Source: Chitinophaga nivalis (GTDB lineage: Bacteria; Bacteroidota; Bacteroidia; Chitinophagales; Chitinophagaceae). Taken from it: a stretch of DNA of 64,000 bases. The DNA lies in assembly GCF_025989125.1 (NCBI RefSeq), contig NZ_JAPDNR010000001.1, positions 7,800,087 to 7,864,086 on the forward strand, written 5' to 3'. Each line of letters begins with the position of its first letter. Positions within the stretch are counted from its first letter, which is position 1. A program made the translations under genes and the position numbers. The notes beneath the pieces were generated by a model. The model had not been told where the DNA came from. It worked only from the letters and a program-made list of their open reading frames with translations, and did no database searches. This document shows, piece by piece, positions 1-7,886 of the stretch.

Positions 1-1029
1 AGAACCGTGCGGGGAAGGCAGGATATCTGTTTCCATCGCCAACGGACGTACCTGATCCAGTGCACGGCCATCCAGGCGGATGGATTCGTCCAGGATCATG
101 TTACGGATCACTTCTTTTTCCAGATCATGCAGGTATTCTTTTACCAGCGGCTGATCTTCTTCCGGTAATTCGCCTAAGTGTGCTTTCAGTTCTTCTCCGA
201 TAGCCGCAAATGCATCGCTGCGTACGTGTTTGGCAGAAGCAGACTTAGCTACTACATAAATTTTATCTTGGGCAAAAGCAACCACTTTTGCTTTGAGTTC
301 TTCGTTTTGATGCGGCAGGGTGTATGCACGCTTGCCGGTAACACCTTTCAGATCACGCAGTTCTTCCTGCGCTTTTACCTGCACTTTGATAGCAGCGTGT
401 GCAGCCTCAATAGCGGCAATCAGGTCTTCTTCCTGGCATTCTTTACTTTCACCTTCCACCATCATGATGTTCTTATCGGTAGCACCGATGATGAAATCCA
501 TGTCAGCTTTGGCGAGCTCAGTACGGTTAGGGTTGATTACATAGTTGCCTTCGATGCGGGCTACCCTTACTTCAGAAATGATTTCCTGAATGGGAACATC
601 AGAAACAGCCAGGGCGGCAGATGCAGCCAGACAGGCCAGAGCATCCGGCATTACTTCCGGATCGGAAGAGATCAGGGTTACTAATACCTGTACTTCGCAG
701 AGGTAGTTGTCGGGGAACAGGGGGCGAAGCGCGCGGTCAATCAGGCGGGAAACTAACACCTCTGAATCGGACAGTCTGCCTTCACGTTTGAAGAAAGAGC
801 CGGGTATGCGGCCGGCGGAGGCAAATTTCTCCTGGTAGTCTACAGTCAGGGGGAAGAATGACTGGCCTGGTTTGGGTTCTTTATTTGCTACCACAGTGGC
901 CAGCAAAATAGCATTCCCTAAACGCACCGTAACCGCACCGTCAGCCTGGCGAGCTAATTTGCCGGTTTCGATGGTCACCATACGACCGTCTCCTATATCG
1001 AATTTCACTGAAATAGGTGTCAGATTCAT
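1..1029 (-). CDS. pnp: Polyribonucleotide nucleotidyltransferase, N-terminal part (cut by window start)
   Basis: The first 343 codons of PNPase, the phosphorolytic 3'-5' exoribonuclease of RNA turnover. The protein starts MNLTPISVKFDIGDG and then shows PNPase features: GKLARQADGAVTVRLGN near residue 25, SFFPLTVDYQEKFASAGRIPG near 60-80, REGRLSDSEVLVSRLIDRALRPLFP near 85-110, and an all-helical linker near 220-300. The second RNase PH core, KH and S1 domains lie outside the window; the last visible residues are PHGS. It sits downstream of rpsO on the same strand, the classic rpsO-pnp arrangement, with a terminator-like hairpin between them, so it may be partly read through from rpsO. No Shine-Dalgarno is visible. 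Identification is secure; only the left end is missing. Confidence 0.96.
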   Translation of the reverse strand, partial: MNLTPISVKFDIGDGRMVTIETGKLARQADGAVTVRLGNAILLATVVANKEPKPGQSFFPLTVDYQEKFASAGRIPGSFFKREGRLSDSEVLVSRLIDRALRPLFPDNYLCEVQVLVTLISSDPEVMPDALACLAASAALAVSDVPIQEIISEVRVARIEGNYVINPNRTELAKADMDFIIGATDKNIMMVEGESKECQEEDLIAAIEAAHAAIKVQVKAQEELRDLKGVTGKRAYTLPHQNEELKAKVVAFAQDKIYVVAKSASAKHVRSDAFAAIGEELKAHLGELPEEDQPLVKEYLHDLEKEVIRNMILDESIRLDGRALDQVRPLAMETDILPSPHGS

Positions 1030-1105
1030 AATAAAGTGAGGATTAAAAATAAAATTGTTCCTGGTATTATAATCGTCAAGTCAGGAACAACAAATGGTAT
1101 ACATA

Positions 1106-1141
1106 CAAAAAACTATTCCCAACCAGGATAGTTGGGAATAG
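1106..1141 (-). terminator. Hairpin terminator/attenuator between rpsO and pnp
   Basis: A perfect 11-bp stem (CTATTCCCAAC at 1113-1123 with its complement at 1131-1141, 7-nt loop) is followed on the minus strand by six Ts. It lies just after the rpsO stop and before pnp, so it should end most rpsO transcripts and leave some read-through into pnp. Confidence 0.8.
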
Positions 1142-1160
1142 CGCTATAATTAAGTCATGG

Positions 1161-1433
1161 TTATTTCCTGATACCTAACTTCTCAATAAGGGCACGATAG
1201 CCTGTGAGGTTGGTTTTAGATAAATATGAAAGCAAACGCTTTCTCTGGCCAACCATTTTCATCAAACCGCGATGGGTAGAGAAATCTTTTTTGTTTTGTT
1301 TCAGGTGACCGGAAATGCTGTTGATACGCTCAGTCAGCAGTGCAATTTGCGCTTCCACAGAGCCTGTATTTTTCTCGCTTCCACCAAATTCCTTAAAAAT
1401 ATTGGCTTTCTTTTCAACAGTTAAGTAAGACAT
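1161..1433 (-). CDS. rpsO: 30S ribosomal protein S15
   Basis: Ninety residues, the normal length of S15, which binds 16S rRNA in the platform of the small subunit. The protein reads MSYLTVEKKANIFKEFGG and contains the S15 signature around GSVEAQIALLTERI, HRGLMKMVGQRKRLLSYL and YRALIEKLGIRK. An in-frame ATG exists 18 codons upstream, but it lies inside the promoter -7 box, so the start at 1433 is chosen. There is no Shine-Dalgarno. It is followed by pnp on the same strand with a hairpin between. Identification is certain. Confidence 0.97.
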   Translation of the reverse strand: MSYLTVEKKANIFKEFGGSEKNTGSVEAQIALLTERINSISGHLKQNKKDFSTHRGLMKMVGQRKRLLSYLSKTNLTGYRALIEKLGIRK

Positions 1434-1484
1434 CTTTAAAAATAATAAGTAATAATAATGTTTTTTGACGCTATTTTTCCGGTG

Positions 1485-1515
1485 CAAAGGTAATTTAAAA
1501 AATAGGAATTACCAA
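1485..1515 (-). promoter_or_regulatory. rpsO promoter
   Basis: On the minus strand a TTG (1513-1515) is followed after 20 nt by TACCTTTG (1485-1492), an exact match to the Bacteroidota -33/-7 promoter TTG...TAnnTTTG. Transcription would begin near 1478, which excludes the longer reading-frame start at 1487. Confidence 0.75.
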
Positions 1516-1582
1516 TTAACCGGAAATTAATAATAAAATTACAGTTAATCTACATCTGTAAAAATTTCTCCTTCAGCAACTA

Positions 1583-2278
1583 TTAAGCAGAAAAATTCAC
1601 GGCTGCATTATCGATAACATGCCCGTTCTCGGTCCGTAACACCCGGGACGGGAATTTTTGTAATACAATATAATCATGGGTAGCCATCACAATAGCGGTG
1701 CCTTCCCTACAAATACGAAACAACAGCTGCATAATACCATCCGATGTTTCCGGATCCAGGTTACCGGTGGGCTCATCCGCCAGAATCAGCTTCGGTGAGT
1801 TGAGCATGGCGCGGGCAATATCCACACGCTGCTGTTCTCCTCCGGAAAGCTCATACGGCATTTTGAAACCTTTGGTACCTAATCCTACCTTATCCAGCAC
1901 ATCCGCAATCTTGTCTTCCATTTGCTTCGGATCCTGCCAGCCGGTAGCCCGCAGGGCAAACTTCAGGTTGTCGTGTACATTACGATCTGTCAGCAACTGA
2001 AAATCCTGGAATACTACCCCCAGATTCCGGCGAAGGTACGGTACTTTTTTCCAATCCATCTTTTTCAGGTCAAAACCCACTACCTGACCGGTACCATCCT
2101 TCAACGGCAAATCGCCATACAAAGTTTTCAACAAGCTGGACTTCCCCGTACCCGTTTTCCCGATAAGATACACAAACTCTCCTTTGTTAACCGAGACATT
2201 CACATCTCCCAGGATCAATGTATTCCCCTGATATATACTGGCATTGGTTAATTGGATGATAGGCTGTTCAGGCGTCAT
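1583..2278 (-). CDS. ftsE: FtsE-like ABC transporter ATP-binding protein
   Basis: 231 residues with all ABC ATPase motifs: Walker A GKTGTGKS (40-47), Q-loop near VVFQDFQ (88-94), signature LSGGE (144-148), Walker B LILADEP (164-170) with the FtsE/LolD-type ending TGNLD, and H-loop His201. Length and these motifs fit FtsE, the cytoplasmic ATPase that with FtsX controls peptidoglycan hydrolases at division. No ftsX lies beside it, which is common in Bacteroidota. A LolD-type ATPase is the main alternative. It has its own promoter and appears monocistronic within the window. Confidence 0.85.
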   Translation of the reverse strand: MTPEQPIIQLTNASIYQGNTLILGDVNVSVNKGEFVYLIGKTGTGKSSLLKTLYGDLPLKDGTGQVVGFDLKKMDWKKVPYLRRNLGVVFQDFQLLTDRNVHDNLKFALRATGWQDPKQMEDKIADVLDKVGLGTKGFKMPYELSGGEQQRVDIARAMLNSPKLILADEPTGNLDPETSDGIMQLLFRICREGTAIVMATHDYIVLQKFPSRVLRTENGHVIDNAAVNFSA

Positions 2279-2309
2279 GTATTTTTTCTGTTTTTACGAT
2301 CTGTTGCGG

Positions 2310-2317
2310 CAAAAATA
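2310..2317 (-). promoter_or_regulatory. -7 box upstream of the ftsE-like gene
   Basis: The minus strand reads TATTTTTG, a full match to TAnnTTTG, 31 nt ahead of the start codon. No TTG at the expected -33 distance is obvious. Confidence 0.55.
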
Positions 2318-2380
2318 ACTAATTAAAAAATAATCCGTTGTGATTATCTCCCAAATATGCACCGGATACTTCATTTCACA

Positions 2381-2424
2381 AAAACTAAAAAAATAGTTTT
2401 TAAACTAAGAATATAGTTATAACT
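2381..2424 (+). promoter_or_regulatory. Tandem palindromic operators of the BlaI-type repressor
   Basis: AAAACTA at 2381-2387 and TAGTTTT at 2394-2400 form a perfect 7-bp inverted repeat around 6 nt. A second, slightly imperfect copy (AAACTA 2402-2407, TAGTTA 2414-2419, also with 6 nt between) has its centre exactly 20 bp further on, and the perfect palindrome AGTTATAACT (2415-2424) overlaps it. The block ends 24 nt before the repressor gene. BlaI/MecI repressors bind such short dyads as dimers and usually control their own operon; that this repressor binds here is inference. Confidence 0.65.
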
Positions 2425-2447
2425 TAGAATAACACAATTACAGTTAC

Positions 2448-2813
2448 ATGAAACAGCTGACCAAAGCAGAAGAACAGATCATGCAGGCCCTGTGGCAAAC
2501 AGGACCCGCATTTGTAAAAGAACTGATTGAAGCCATGCCCGATCCCAAACCCCACTACAATACAGTATCCACCCTCGTAAAAATACTGATTGAAAAGGGG
2601 TTTATAGATTTCAAGGCCTATGGCAAATCTCACCAGTACTTTGCCCTGGTTACCAAAGATTCCTACAGCCATAAAACTGTCAACAATATTGTAAAAGGTT
2701 ATTTCGGCGGCTCTTTCAGTAACATGGTCTCTTTTTTTGTGAAAGAAAAAGAGCTGAGTGTATCTGACCTGGAAAAACTGCTGCAAAAAATCAAGGACAC
2801 TCAAAAAAAATAA
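2448..2813 (+). CDS. BlaI/MecI/CopY family transcriptional repressor
   Basis: 121 residues, the family's usual length. The N-terminal winged helix shows the typical opening LTKAEEQIMQALWQTGPAFVKEL and the recognition region HYNTVSTLVKILIEKGFI (about 45-62), followed by a C-terminal dimerisation helix (SFFVKEKELSVSDLEKLLQKI). These repressors sit on palindromic operators until cleaved on a signal from the partner sensor protease. The sensor gene starts 3 nt after this stop codon, so the two are co-transcribed, and tandem dyads lie just upstream. The signal sensed cannot be told from sequence; there is no beta-lactamase gene nearby. Confidence 0.9.
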   Translation: MKQLTKAEEQIMQALWQTGPAFVKELIEAMPDPKPHYNTVSTLVKILIEKGFIDFKAYGKSHQYFALVTKDSYSHKTVNNIVKGYFGGSFSNMVSFFVKEKELSVSDLEKLLQKIKDTQKK

Positions 2814-2816
2814 GCC

Positions 2817-4496
2817 ATGTTCCTACTTATCTATCTGGCTAAAGTTATCCTTTGTTCAGCCGTCTTATACGGCTATTACTACATTGCCTTGCGCAACAAC
2901 CGCTTTCACCAGTGGAACCGGTACTACCTGATACTGATTACCCTCGTTTCCCTGGTCATTCCCCTGCTGCGCATCCCTTTGCCCTTTCAGCAACAGGCGC
3001 CCGCCACCGTGCTCACCTACACCAACCGCATTATCACCCTCCGGGAAAATGCGATTCCGGTAGCTGCTCCGGTGATTAATTTTCGTGTAGTGCTTACCGT
3101 TATTTATGCCGGCATCCTTCTGTTATTACTACTACGATTAGTAATCGGCTATTTTAAAATCAGGCAGCTGATCCGCACCAGCGCGGTACAGGACATCCCC
3201 CCTTTCCGGTTTATCGAACACCCGGCTGTAACGGCGCCCTTCTCTTTTTTCCGGTATATTTTCTGGGATCATCAAACACAGCTCAACAGCCCCGAAGGCC
3301 AGCAGATACTCCGGCATGAACTGGTACACCTGCGTGAAAAACATAGTGCGGATAAGATATTGATGGAAATCATCACCGCCGTTTACTGGATCAATCCTTT
3401 TTTCCATCTGCTGAAACGGGAACTGTCGCTCGTACATGAATTTCTGGCCGATAAAAAAGCAGCCGGGGAAGAAGTTGCCGGCTATGCGCAAACCATTCTG
3501 CAAATGGCCTTTCACAGCAAACAATTCCGGCTGACCAACGATTTTTTTCACCCGCCTATAAAACGAAGAATCCTTATGCTCACACAATTTCGTACCCCCC
3601 GGTTCAGTTATTTGCGCAGGATAATGGTATTGCCGCTTGCCGCATTTATTTTCTGTGCGCTTGCCTTTGTAGCAGACAAGCATCCGGCCGCCATTCGGAT
3701 GCTGCCGGCTACCGGCACGCCCACCCCCACAACACCCATCATCGCAACACCCGGCGTGACGGCACCCGCCATGGCACAGGCCAACATGCTTCCGGTACAA
3801 AACAGTACCGATACGCCCCGCACCTTTGTAGACCAGCCGCCTGCCTACGTAGGAGGCGAAACCGCACTGGCCACCTATCTTTCCAGGAATATCACCTACC
3901 CTAAAGCTGCACATGAAAAAGGCACCACCGGAACTATTTTTGTGCAGTTTGTAGTCACGCAAAACGGAGCTGTGCAGGCAGTAAAAGCTGTTGGAAAAAA
4001 TCCGGGCGATGGCCTGCAGGAAGAGGCTGTACGGGTCATTGAAGCGATGCCCAGGTGGATACCCGGTAGAGATAAAGGCAAAAAAGTAAGTGTCTTGTTT
4101 AACCTGCCCATCCGCTTTACACTTGAAGAAGATTCCGTGAAACAGGAAAAAGCAACGCCACCACCAGCGCAGGAACAGCTATACACCTTCGTAGATCAGC
4201 CACCCGTTTTCCCGGGCCAAGAGGAACAACTGGTGCAGTACCTCCGCAAATCCATCCGGATGCCGGCGGCAGCCGTGGCCGCCAAGGTAAATGTCACTGT
4301 TTTTGTACAGTTTACCGTTCATAGCGATGGTAGTGTCGGCGACACCCACACCGTTGGTGCACTTAAAGGCTATGGCCTGGAAGAAGAAGCCATCCGCGTA
4401 GTAAAGGAAATGCCAAAATGGAAACCAGGCGTTCATAACGGTCGGCCGGTAAGCGTGCAGTATAATCTGCCCATAAGTTTCCGGACCAAAGCGTAA
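2817..4496 (+). CDS. BlaR1/MecR1-like M56 membrane metalloprotease with two TonB-C domains
   Basis: 559 residues. Membrane segments are visible near 5-23, 38-52, 91-110 and 268-285. Between the third and fourth lies a cytoplasmic zinc-protease core with HELVH (166-170) and a downstream HEFLAD (207-212) that probably supplies the third ligand. After the last membrane segment comes a Pro/Thr-rich linker and, in place of the penicillin-binding domain of BlaR1, two TonB C-terminal-like domains (about 350-432 and 468-556) with the recurring AVRVIEAMPRWIPG / AIRVVKEMPKWKPG signature. The two domains are clearly repeats of each other. By family analogy, an envelope signal activates the protease, which cleaves the upstream repressor; what the TonB-C domains sense is unknown. 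Confidence 0.88.
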   Translation: MFLLIYLAKVILCSAVLYGYYYIALRNNRFHQWNRYYLILITLVSLVIPLLRIPLPFQQQAPATVLTYTNRIITLRENAIPVAAPVINFRVVLTVIYAGILLLLLLRLVIGYFKIRQLIRTSAVQDIPPFRFIEHPAVTAPFSFFRYIFWDHQTQLNSPEGQQILRHELVHLREKHSADKILMEIITAVYWINPFFHLLKRELSLVHEFLADKKAAGEEVAGYAQTILQMAFHSKQFRLTNDFFHPPIKRRILMLTQFRTPRFSYLRRIMVLPLAAFIFCALAFVADKHPAAIRMLPATGTPTPTTPIIATPGVTAPAMAQANMLPVQNSTDTPRTFVDQPPAYVGGETALATYLSRNITYPKAAHEKGTTGTIFVQFVVTQNGAVQAVKAVGKNPGDGLQEEAVRVIEAMPRWIPGRDKGKKVSVLFNLPIRFTLEEDSVKQEKATPPPAQEQLYTFVDQPPVFPGQEEQLVQYLRKSIRMPAAAVAAKVNVTVFVQFTVHSDGSVGDTHTVGALKGYGLEEEAIRVVKEMPKWKPGVHNGRPVSVQYNLPISFRTKA

Positions 4497-4500
4497 AAAA

Positions 4501-4538
4501 AAGACGCATTTCCGGTACTTCGGAAATGCGTCTTTTTT
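4501..4538. terminator. Bidirectional terminator between the M56 sensor and purM
   Basis: A 14-bp perfect stem (AAGACGCATTTCCG and its complement at 4521-4534) with a 6-nt loop, an A-run before and a T-run after. It serves both convergent genes. Confidence 0.9.
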
Positions 4539-4559
4539 ATAAAGTAAAATAATAAAATC

Positions 4560-5735
4560 CTAGTATACAAAAGTACCGGCCGGTGCTTTCACAGTTACCT
4601 GTTTTTTCTCTGCCGCTTCTACTCTTCCCACAATCTGCGCATCGATGTTAAAGCTTTTGGAGATAGCGATAATATCAGCCGCAATCGCTTCCGGTACATA
4701 CAACTCCATTCTGTGCCCCATATTAAACACCTGGTACATTTCCTTCCAGGGCGTACCGGATTGTTCCTGAATCAGGCTGAATAAAGGCGGAACCGGGAAC
4801 AGGTTATCCTTGATCACATGCAGGTTTTCGATAAAGTGCAACACCTTGGTTTGTGCACCACCGCTGCAATGTACCATTCCATGAATCTGCGGACGGAACT
4901 GTTCCAGTATTTTTTTGATCACCGGTGCGTAGGTACGGGTAGGAGATAACACCAGTTTACCTGCATCTACCGCGTCGAAACCGGGAACATCTATTTTATC
5001 TGTCAGGGATTTTTTACCGCTGAACACCAGTTCGTATGGAATACCGGGGTCGAAGCTTTCCGGATATTTTTCTGCCATCACTTTGTTAAAGACATCGTGC
5101 CGTGCGCTGGTGAGACCATTGCTGCCCATACCACCATTGTAGGCGGTTTCATAGGTAGCCTGCCCGTAGGAAGCCAGACCTACCACTACATCGCCGGCCT
5201 GGATACGGTCGTTGGAAATCACGTCTTCCCGCTTCATTCTGCAGGTAACCGTTGAATCCACAATAATGGTACGTACCAGATCGCCCACATCTGCAGTTTC
5301 GCCACCGGTAGAATAGATGCTGATACCATGCTGGCGGAGTTCTGCCAGGATCTCTTCTGTACCGTTGATAATGGCGGCAATTACTTCACCCGGCAATAAT
5401 TGTTTATTACGGCCGATGGTGGAAGATAACAGGATATTGTCTGTAGCACCCACACACAGCAGATCATCCATGTTCATGATAATCGCATCCTGTGCAATAC
5501 CTTTCCATACACTCAGATCGCCGGTTTCTTTCCAGTAGATATATGCCAGTGATGATTTGGTACCGGCACCATCCGCATGCATGATATTGCAATAGGCTTC
5601 ATCGCCTCCCAGGATATCGGGTATTATTTTGCAGAATGCTTTCGGGAATAGTCCCTTATCAATATTTTTAATGGCATTATGCACATCTTCCTTGCCTGCC
5701 GAAACACCGCGCTTGGCGTAAATGTTATTATCCAC
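4560..5735 (-). CDS. purM: Phosphoribosylformylglycinamidine cyclo-ligase (AIR synthase)
   Basis: 391 residues. PurM closes the imidazole ring of FGAM with ATP to form AIR in purine synthesis. Visible family signs are the N-terminal YAKRGVSAGKEDVHNAI, the dimer/ATP segment HADGAGTKSSLAYIYW (about 54-69), the metal/ATP region MNMDDLLCVGATDN (about 88-101), the STGGETADVGDL glycine loop (about 142-153) and the C-terminal VFNMGHRMELYVP. It is longer than the roughly 345-residue E. coli enzyme, as is usual in Bacteroidota. The gene is alone, with its own promoter back to back with that of ribF. Confidence 0.92.
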   Translation of the reverse strand: MDNNIYAKRGVSAGKEDVHNAIKNIDKGLFPKAFCKIIPDILGGDEAYCNIMHADGAGTKSSLAYIYWKETGDLSVWKGIAQDAIIMNMDDLLCVGATDNILLSSTIGRNKQLLPGEVIAAIINGTEEILAELRQHGISIYSTGGETADVGDLVRTIIVDSTVTCRMKREDVISNDRIQAGDVVVGLASYGQATYETAYNGGMGSNGLTSARHDVFNKVMAEKYPESFDPGIPYELVFSGKKSLTDKIDVPGFDAVDAGKLVLSPTRTYAPVIKKILEQFRPQIHGMVHCSGGAQTKVLHFIENLHVIKDNLFPVPPLFSLIQEQSGTPWKEMYQVFNMGHRMELYVPEAIAADIIAISKSFNIDAQIVGRVEAAEKKQVTVKAPAGTFVY

Positions 5736-5795
5736 CGGAAATTAAATAAATAATTAAATAAAGATTTCTTTATACAAAGATGCTGTTCTGGCTGC

Positions 5796-5803
5796 AAAAG
5801 TAA
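5796..5803 (-). promoter_or_regulatory. -7 box of purM
   Basis: The minus strand reads TACTTTTG, an exact TAnnTTTG, 60 nt ahead of purM. It lies 32 nt from the divergent ribF -7 box. Confidence 0.6.
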
Positions 5804-5835
5804 CAGATTCCACGCATAATGCCCTCCGAATGTGT

Positions 5836-5843
5836 TAGATTTG
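5836..5843 (+). promoter_or_regulatory. -7 box of ribF
   Basis: TAGATTTG is an exact TAnnTTTG match. It predicts a transcript start near 5850, between the two candidate start codons, and so favours the ATG at 5873 over the one at 5819. Confidence 0.65.
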
Positions 5844-5872
5844 CACGGCGTTTTGATTTTTTATTGAATTAT

Positions 5873-6832
5873 ATGCAGGTTCACAGGGACTTAGATCACT
5901 TACCGGAATTCCGGAATGCAGTCATTACCATAGGCACATTTGATGGCGTACACGCAGGGCACCGCTTCATTATACAGCAACTGGAGCAGGCAGCAGCCCA
6001 TTGCGGAGGAGAAACTGTGATCATTACATTTGATCCGCACCCCAGGGAGGTGTTGTTACCTAAACCCAACAATATCCGCCTGCTGACAACCTTGCCTGAA
6101 AAAATTGCCTTGCTGGAACGTGCCGGCATCCACCACCTGGTAGTGGTACCTTTTACCAAAGCATTTTCTGAATTATCGGCCCGCAGCTACCTGGAAGACT
6201 TCCTCGTGGCCCGTTTCAAGCCGCACACGATTATCATTGGCTACGACCATCGTTTTGGCCATAACCGCGAAGGCGGACTGGAGCTACTGGAAGCAGAGCA
6301 AAAGTCCTATGGATTTGAACTGATAGAGATTCCGCAACAGGTAGTACACGACCTGACTGTCAGCTCCACCAAAATCCGCAAAAGCCTCCAGGAAGGTGGT
6401 AGCCGGCTGGCCAATGAGCTGCTGGGATATACCTATTTCCTGTCGGGTACCGTGGTGCATGGCGATAAGATGGGGCGCCAGCTTGGTTACCCCACTGCCA
6501 ACCTGCACCTGACCGATGAAAGAAAACTCATCCCGGCGGAAGGTATTTACGCCGTATGGGTAAGGTTGAATGACCAGGAAAATTTATTACCGGCAGTGAT
6601 GAGTATCGGATTCCGCCCTACTTTCAATGGTACTGATCTGCGCCTGGAAGTACATCTCTTCGATTTTAACGCAGATATCTATGATCAGCAGCTGACGGTT
6701 TATTTTGTAGATTATATCCGGGCCAATGAGAAGTTTGAAGATATCAATGCCCTGATTAAACAGATGGATAAAGACTCCCTGAAATCAAGGCAGATCCTGC
6801 AGCAGGAAGCTGCTACTGCCGGCAGCAGATAA
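5873..6832 (+). CDS. ribF: Bifunctional riboflavin kinase / FAD synthetase
   Basis: 319 residues from the chosen start. The N-terminal half is a nucleotidyltransferase with TIGTFDGVHAGH (about 19-30, the HxGH-type motif) and, later, a serine-rich segment TVSSTKIRKSL (about 164-174) typical of FAD synthetases. The C-terminal half is the flavokinase: GDKMGRQLGYPTANL (about 199-213) binds ATP/Mg and VMSIGFRPTFNG follows near 240. The enzyme phosphorylates riboflavin to FMN and adenylates it to FAD. A longer frame begins at 5819, but its extra 18 residues overlap the promoter. Identification is secure. Confidence 0.94.
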   Translation: MQVHRDLDHLPEFRNAVITIGTFDGVHAGHRFIIQQLEQAAAHCGGETVIITFDPHPREVLLPKPNNIRLLTTLPEKIALLERAGIHHLVVVPFTKAFSELSARSYLEDFLVARFKPHTIIIGYDHRFGHNREGGLELLEAEQKSYGFELIEIPQQVVHDLTVSSTKIRKSLQEGGSRLANELLGYTYFLSGTVVHGDKMGRQLGYPTANLHLTDERKLIPAEGIYAVWVRLNDQENLLPAVMSIGFRPTFNGTDLRLEVHLFDFNADIYDQQLTVYFVDYIRANEKFEDINALIKQMDKDSLKSRQILQQEAATAGSR

Positions 6833-6853
6833 TGCTCCCGGCAGCGGATGCGG

Positions 6854-7849
6854 TTAGTGCATGATTTTATACATCAGCTCTTTCATCAGCTCTCCATCTT
6901 CCACGCCACTATCGTTGATGCCTATACTACGCAGGTTATACTGATGTAACAGCAAAATAGCTTTCTCTGTACCTTCCGGCCCATACTGGCGGGCGGCCTG
7001 CATGTAGTCTTTTACAAAAAAGGAATGTACTCCCAGCGTTGCCGCCACTTCTTTTTCATTGCCTTTTACACCAAATATGAGATTCACTTTTGCAAAGAAG
7101 TTATACAATGCCGGCAGGGTCATCTGAATGGGCGCTGCTTTGGGGTTAGCGGCAAAGTAGGCAATGATGCGGAATACCCTCGCTGCATTTTTCTGCCCCA
7201 ATGCATTCTGTAATTCAAATACATTATACTCCTTGCTGATACCTACATATTTTTCGATATCTCCTTCATCTATTTTTTTCTGTGCCGGCAGGTTGACCAG
7301 TAGCTTATCGATTTCATTGGCAATCCGCGACAGGTCATTACCGATATGATCTACCAACAGGATGGCGGCCTTCTGGGCAATAGCCAGTCCGCGGCTGCTT
7401 ACATAAGCTTCCACCCATCCCGGCAGCTGGTTGTCGTATAGTTTTTTGGTAGATAACAATACGCCTTTTTCCTTGATGAGTTTGGCCATTTTACTACGGC
7501 CGTCTATTTTGCCCTGTTTATGTGCCACTACAAATATGGTAGAGCTCAGGGGATTGTCGATATAGGTTTCCAGTTTGAGCAGGTCGCGCATGGCCTGGGC
7601 TTCTTTGAGTACCACTACCTGTTTTTCCGCAAACATCGGGTAACGGCGACAGGCATTAATCACGGCACTCCAATCGGTATCTTTACCATAGAGTACAGTC
7701 AGGTTAAATCCTTTCTCCGCTTCTTCCAGGAGTTCCTGCTCTGCGTAGGCGGTAACCTGATCGATGAAAAAATCTTCTTCTCCTTCCAGCCAGTATAGTG
7801 GCCGGAATTTTTTTTGTTTCCAATCTTTGATGATATCCTGGTATTCCAT
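6854..7849 (-). CDS. holA: DNA polymerase III delta subunit
   Basis: 331 residues, the usual length. HolA opens the beta sliding clamp within the clamp loader. It starts MEYQDIIKDWKQKKFRPLYWLEGEEDFFIDQV, the conserved family opening, followed by an AAA+-like domain without a working Walker A, and a C-terminal collar domain with FELQNALGQKNAARVFRIIAYF and the final helices ARQYGPEGTEKAILLLHQYNLRSIGI. It ends 22 nt from ribF, which converges on it. The exonuclease gene lies 37 nt upstream on the same strand and may share a transcript. Confidence 0.93.
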   Translation of the reverse strand: MEYQDIIKDWKQKKFRPLYWLEGEEDFFIDQVTAYAEQELLEEAEKGFNLTVLYGKDTDWSAVINACRRYPMFAEKQVVVLKEAQAMRDLLKLETYIDNPLSSTIFVVAHKQGKIDGRSKMAKLIKEKGVLLSTKKLYDNQLPGWVEAYVSSRGLAIAQKAAILLVDHIGNDLSRIANEIDKLLVNLPAQKKIDEGDIEKYVGISKEYNVFELQNALGQKNAARVFRIIAYFAANPKAAPIQMTLPALYNFFAKVNLIFGVKGNEKEVAATLGVHSFFVKDYMQAARQYGPEGTEKAILLLHQYNLRSIGINDSGVEDGELMKELMYKIMH

Positions 7850-7886
7850 TGTTATATGAACCGTTTAAGCCTGATGGCCTGATACT

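Noticed and set aside
178..684. 168-codon plus-strand frame opposite pnp
   Set aside because: The minus strand encodes PNPase over the whole stretch; the plus frame has no recognisable domain.
3138..3962. 274-codon minus-strand frame inside the M56 sensor gene
   Set aside because: Opposite to a gene with clear HELVH and TonB-C motifs; low-complexity Gly/Arg-rich translation.
2448..4496. Beta-lactam resistance operon
   Set aside because: BlaI- and BlaR-like proteins are present, but the sensor lacks a penicillin-binding domain and no beta-lactamase gene is nearby.
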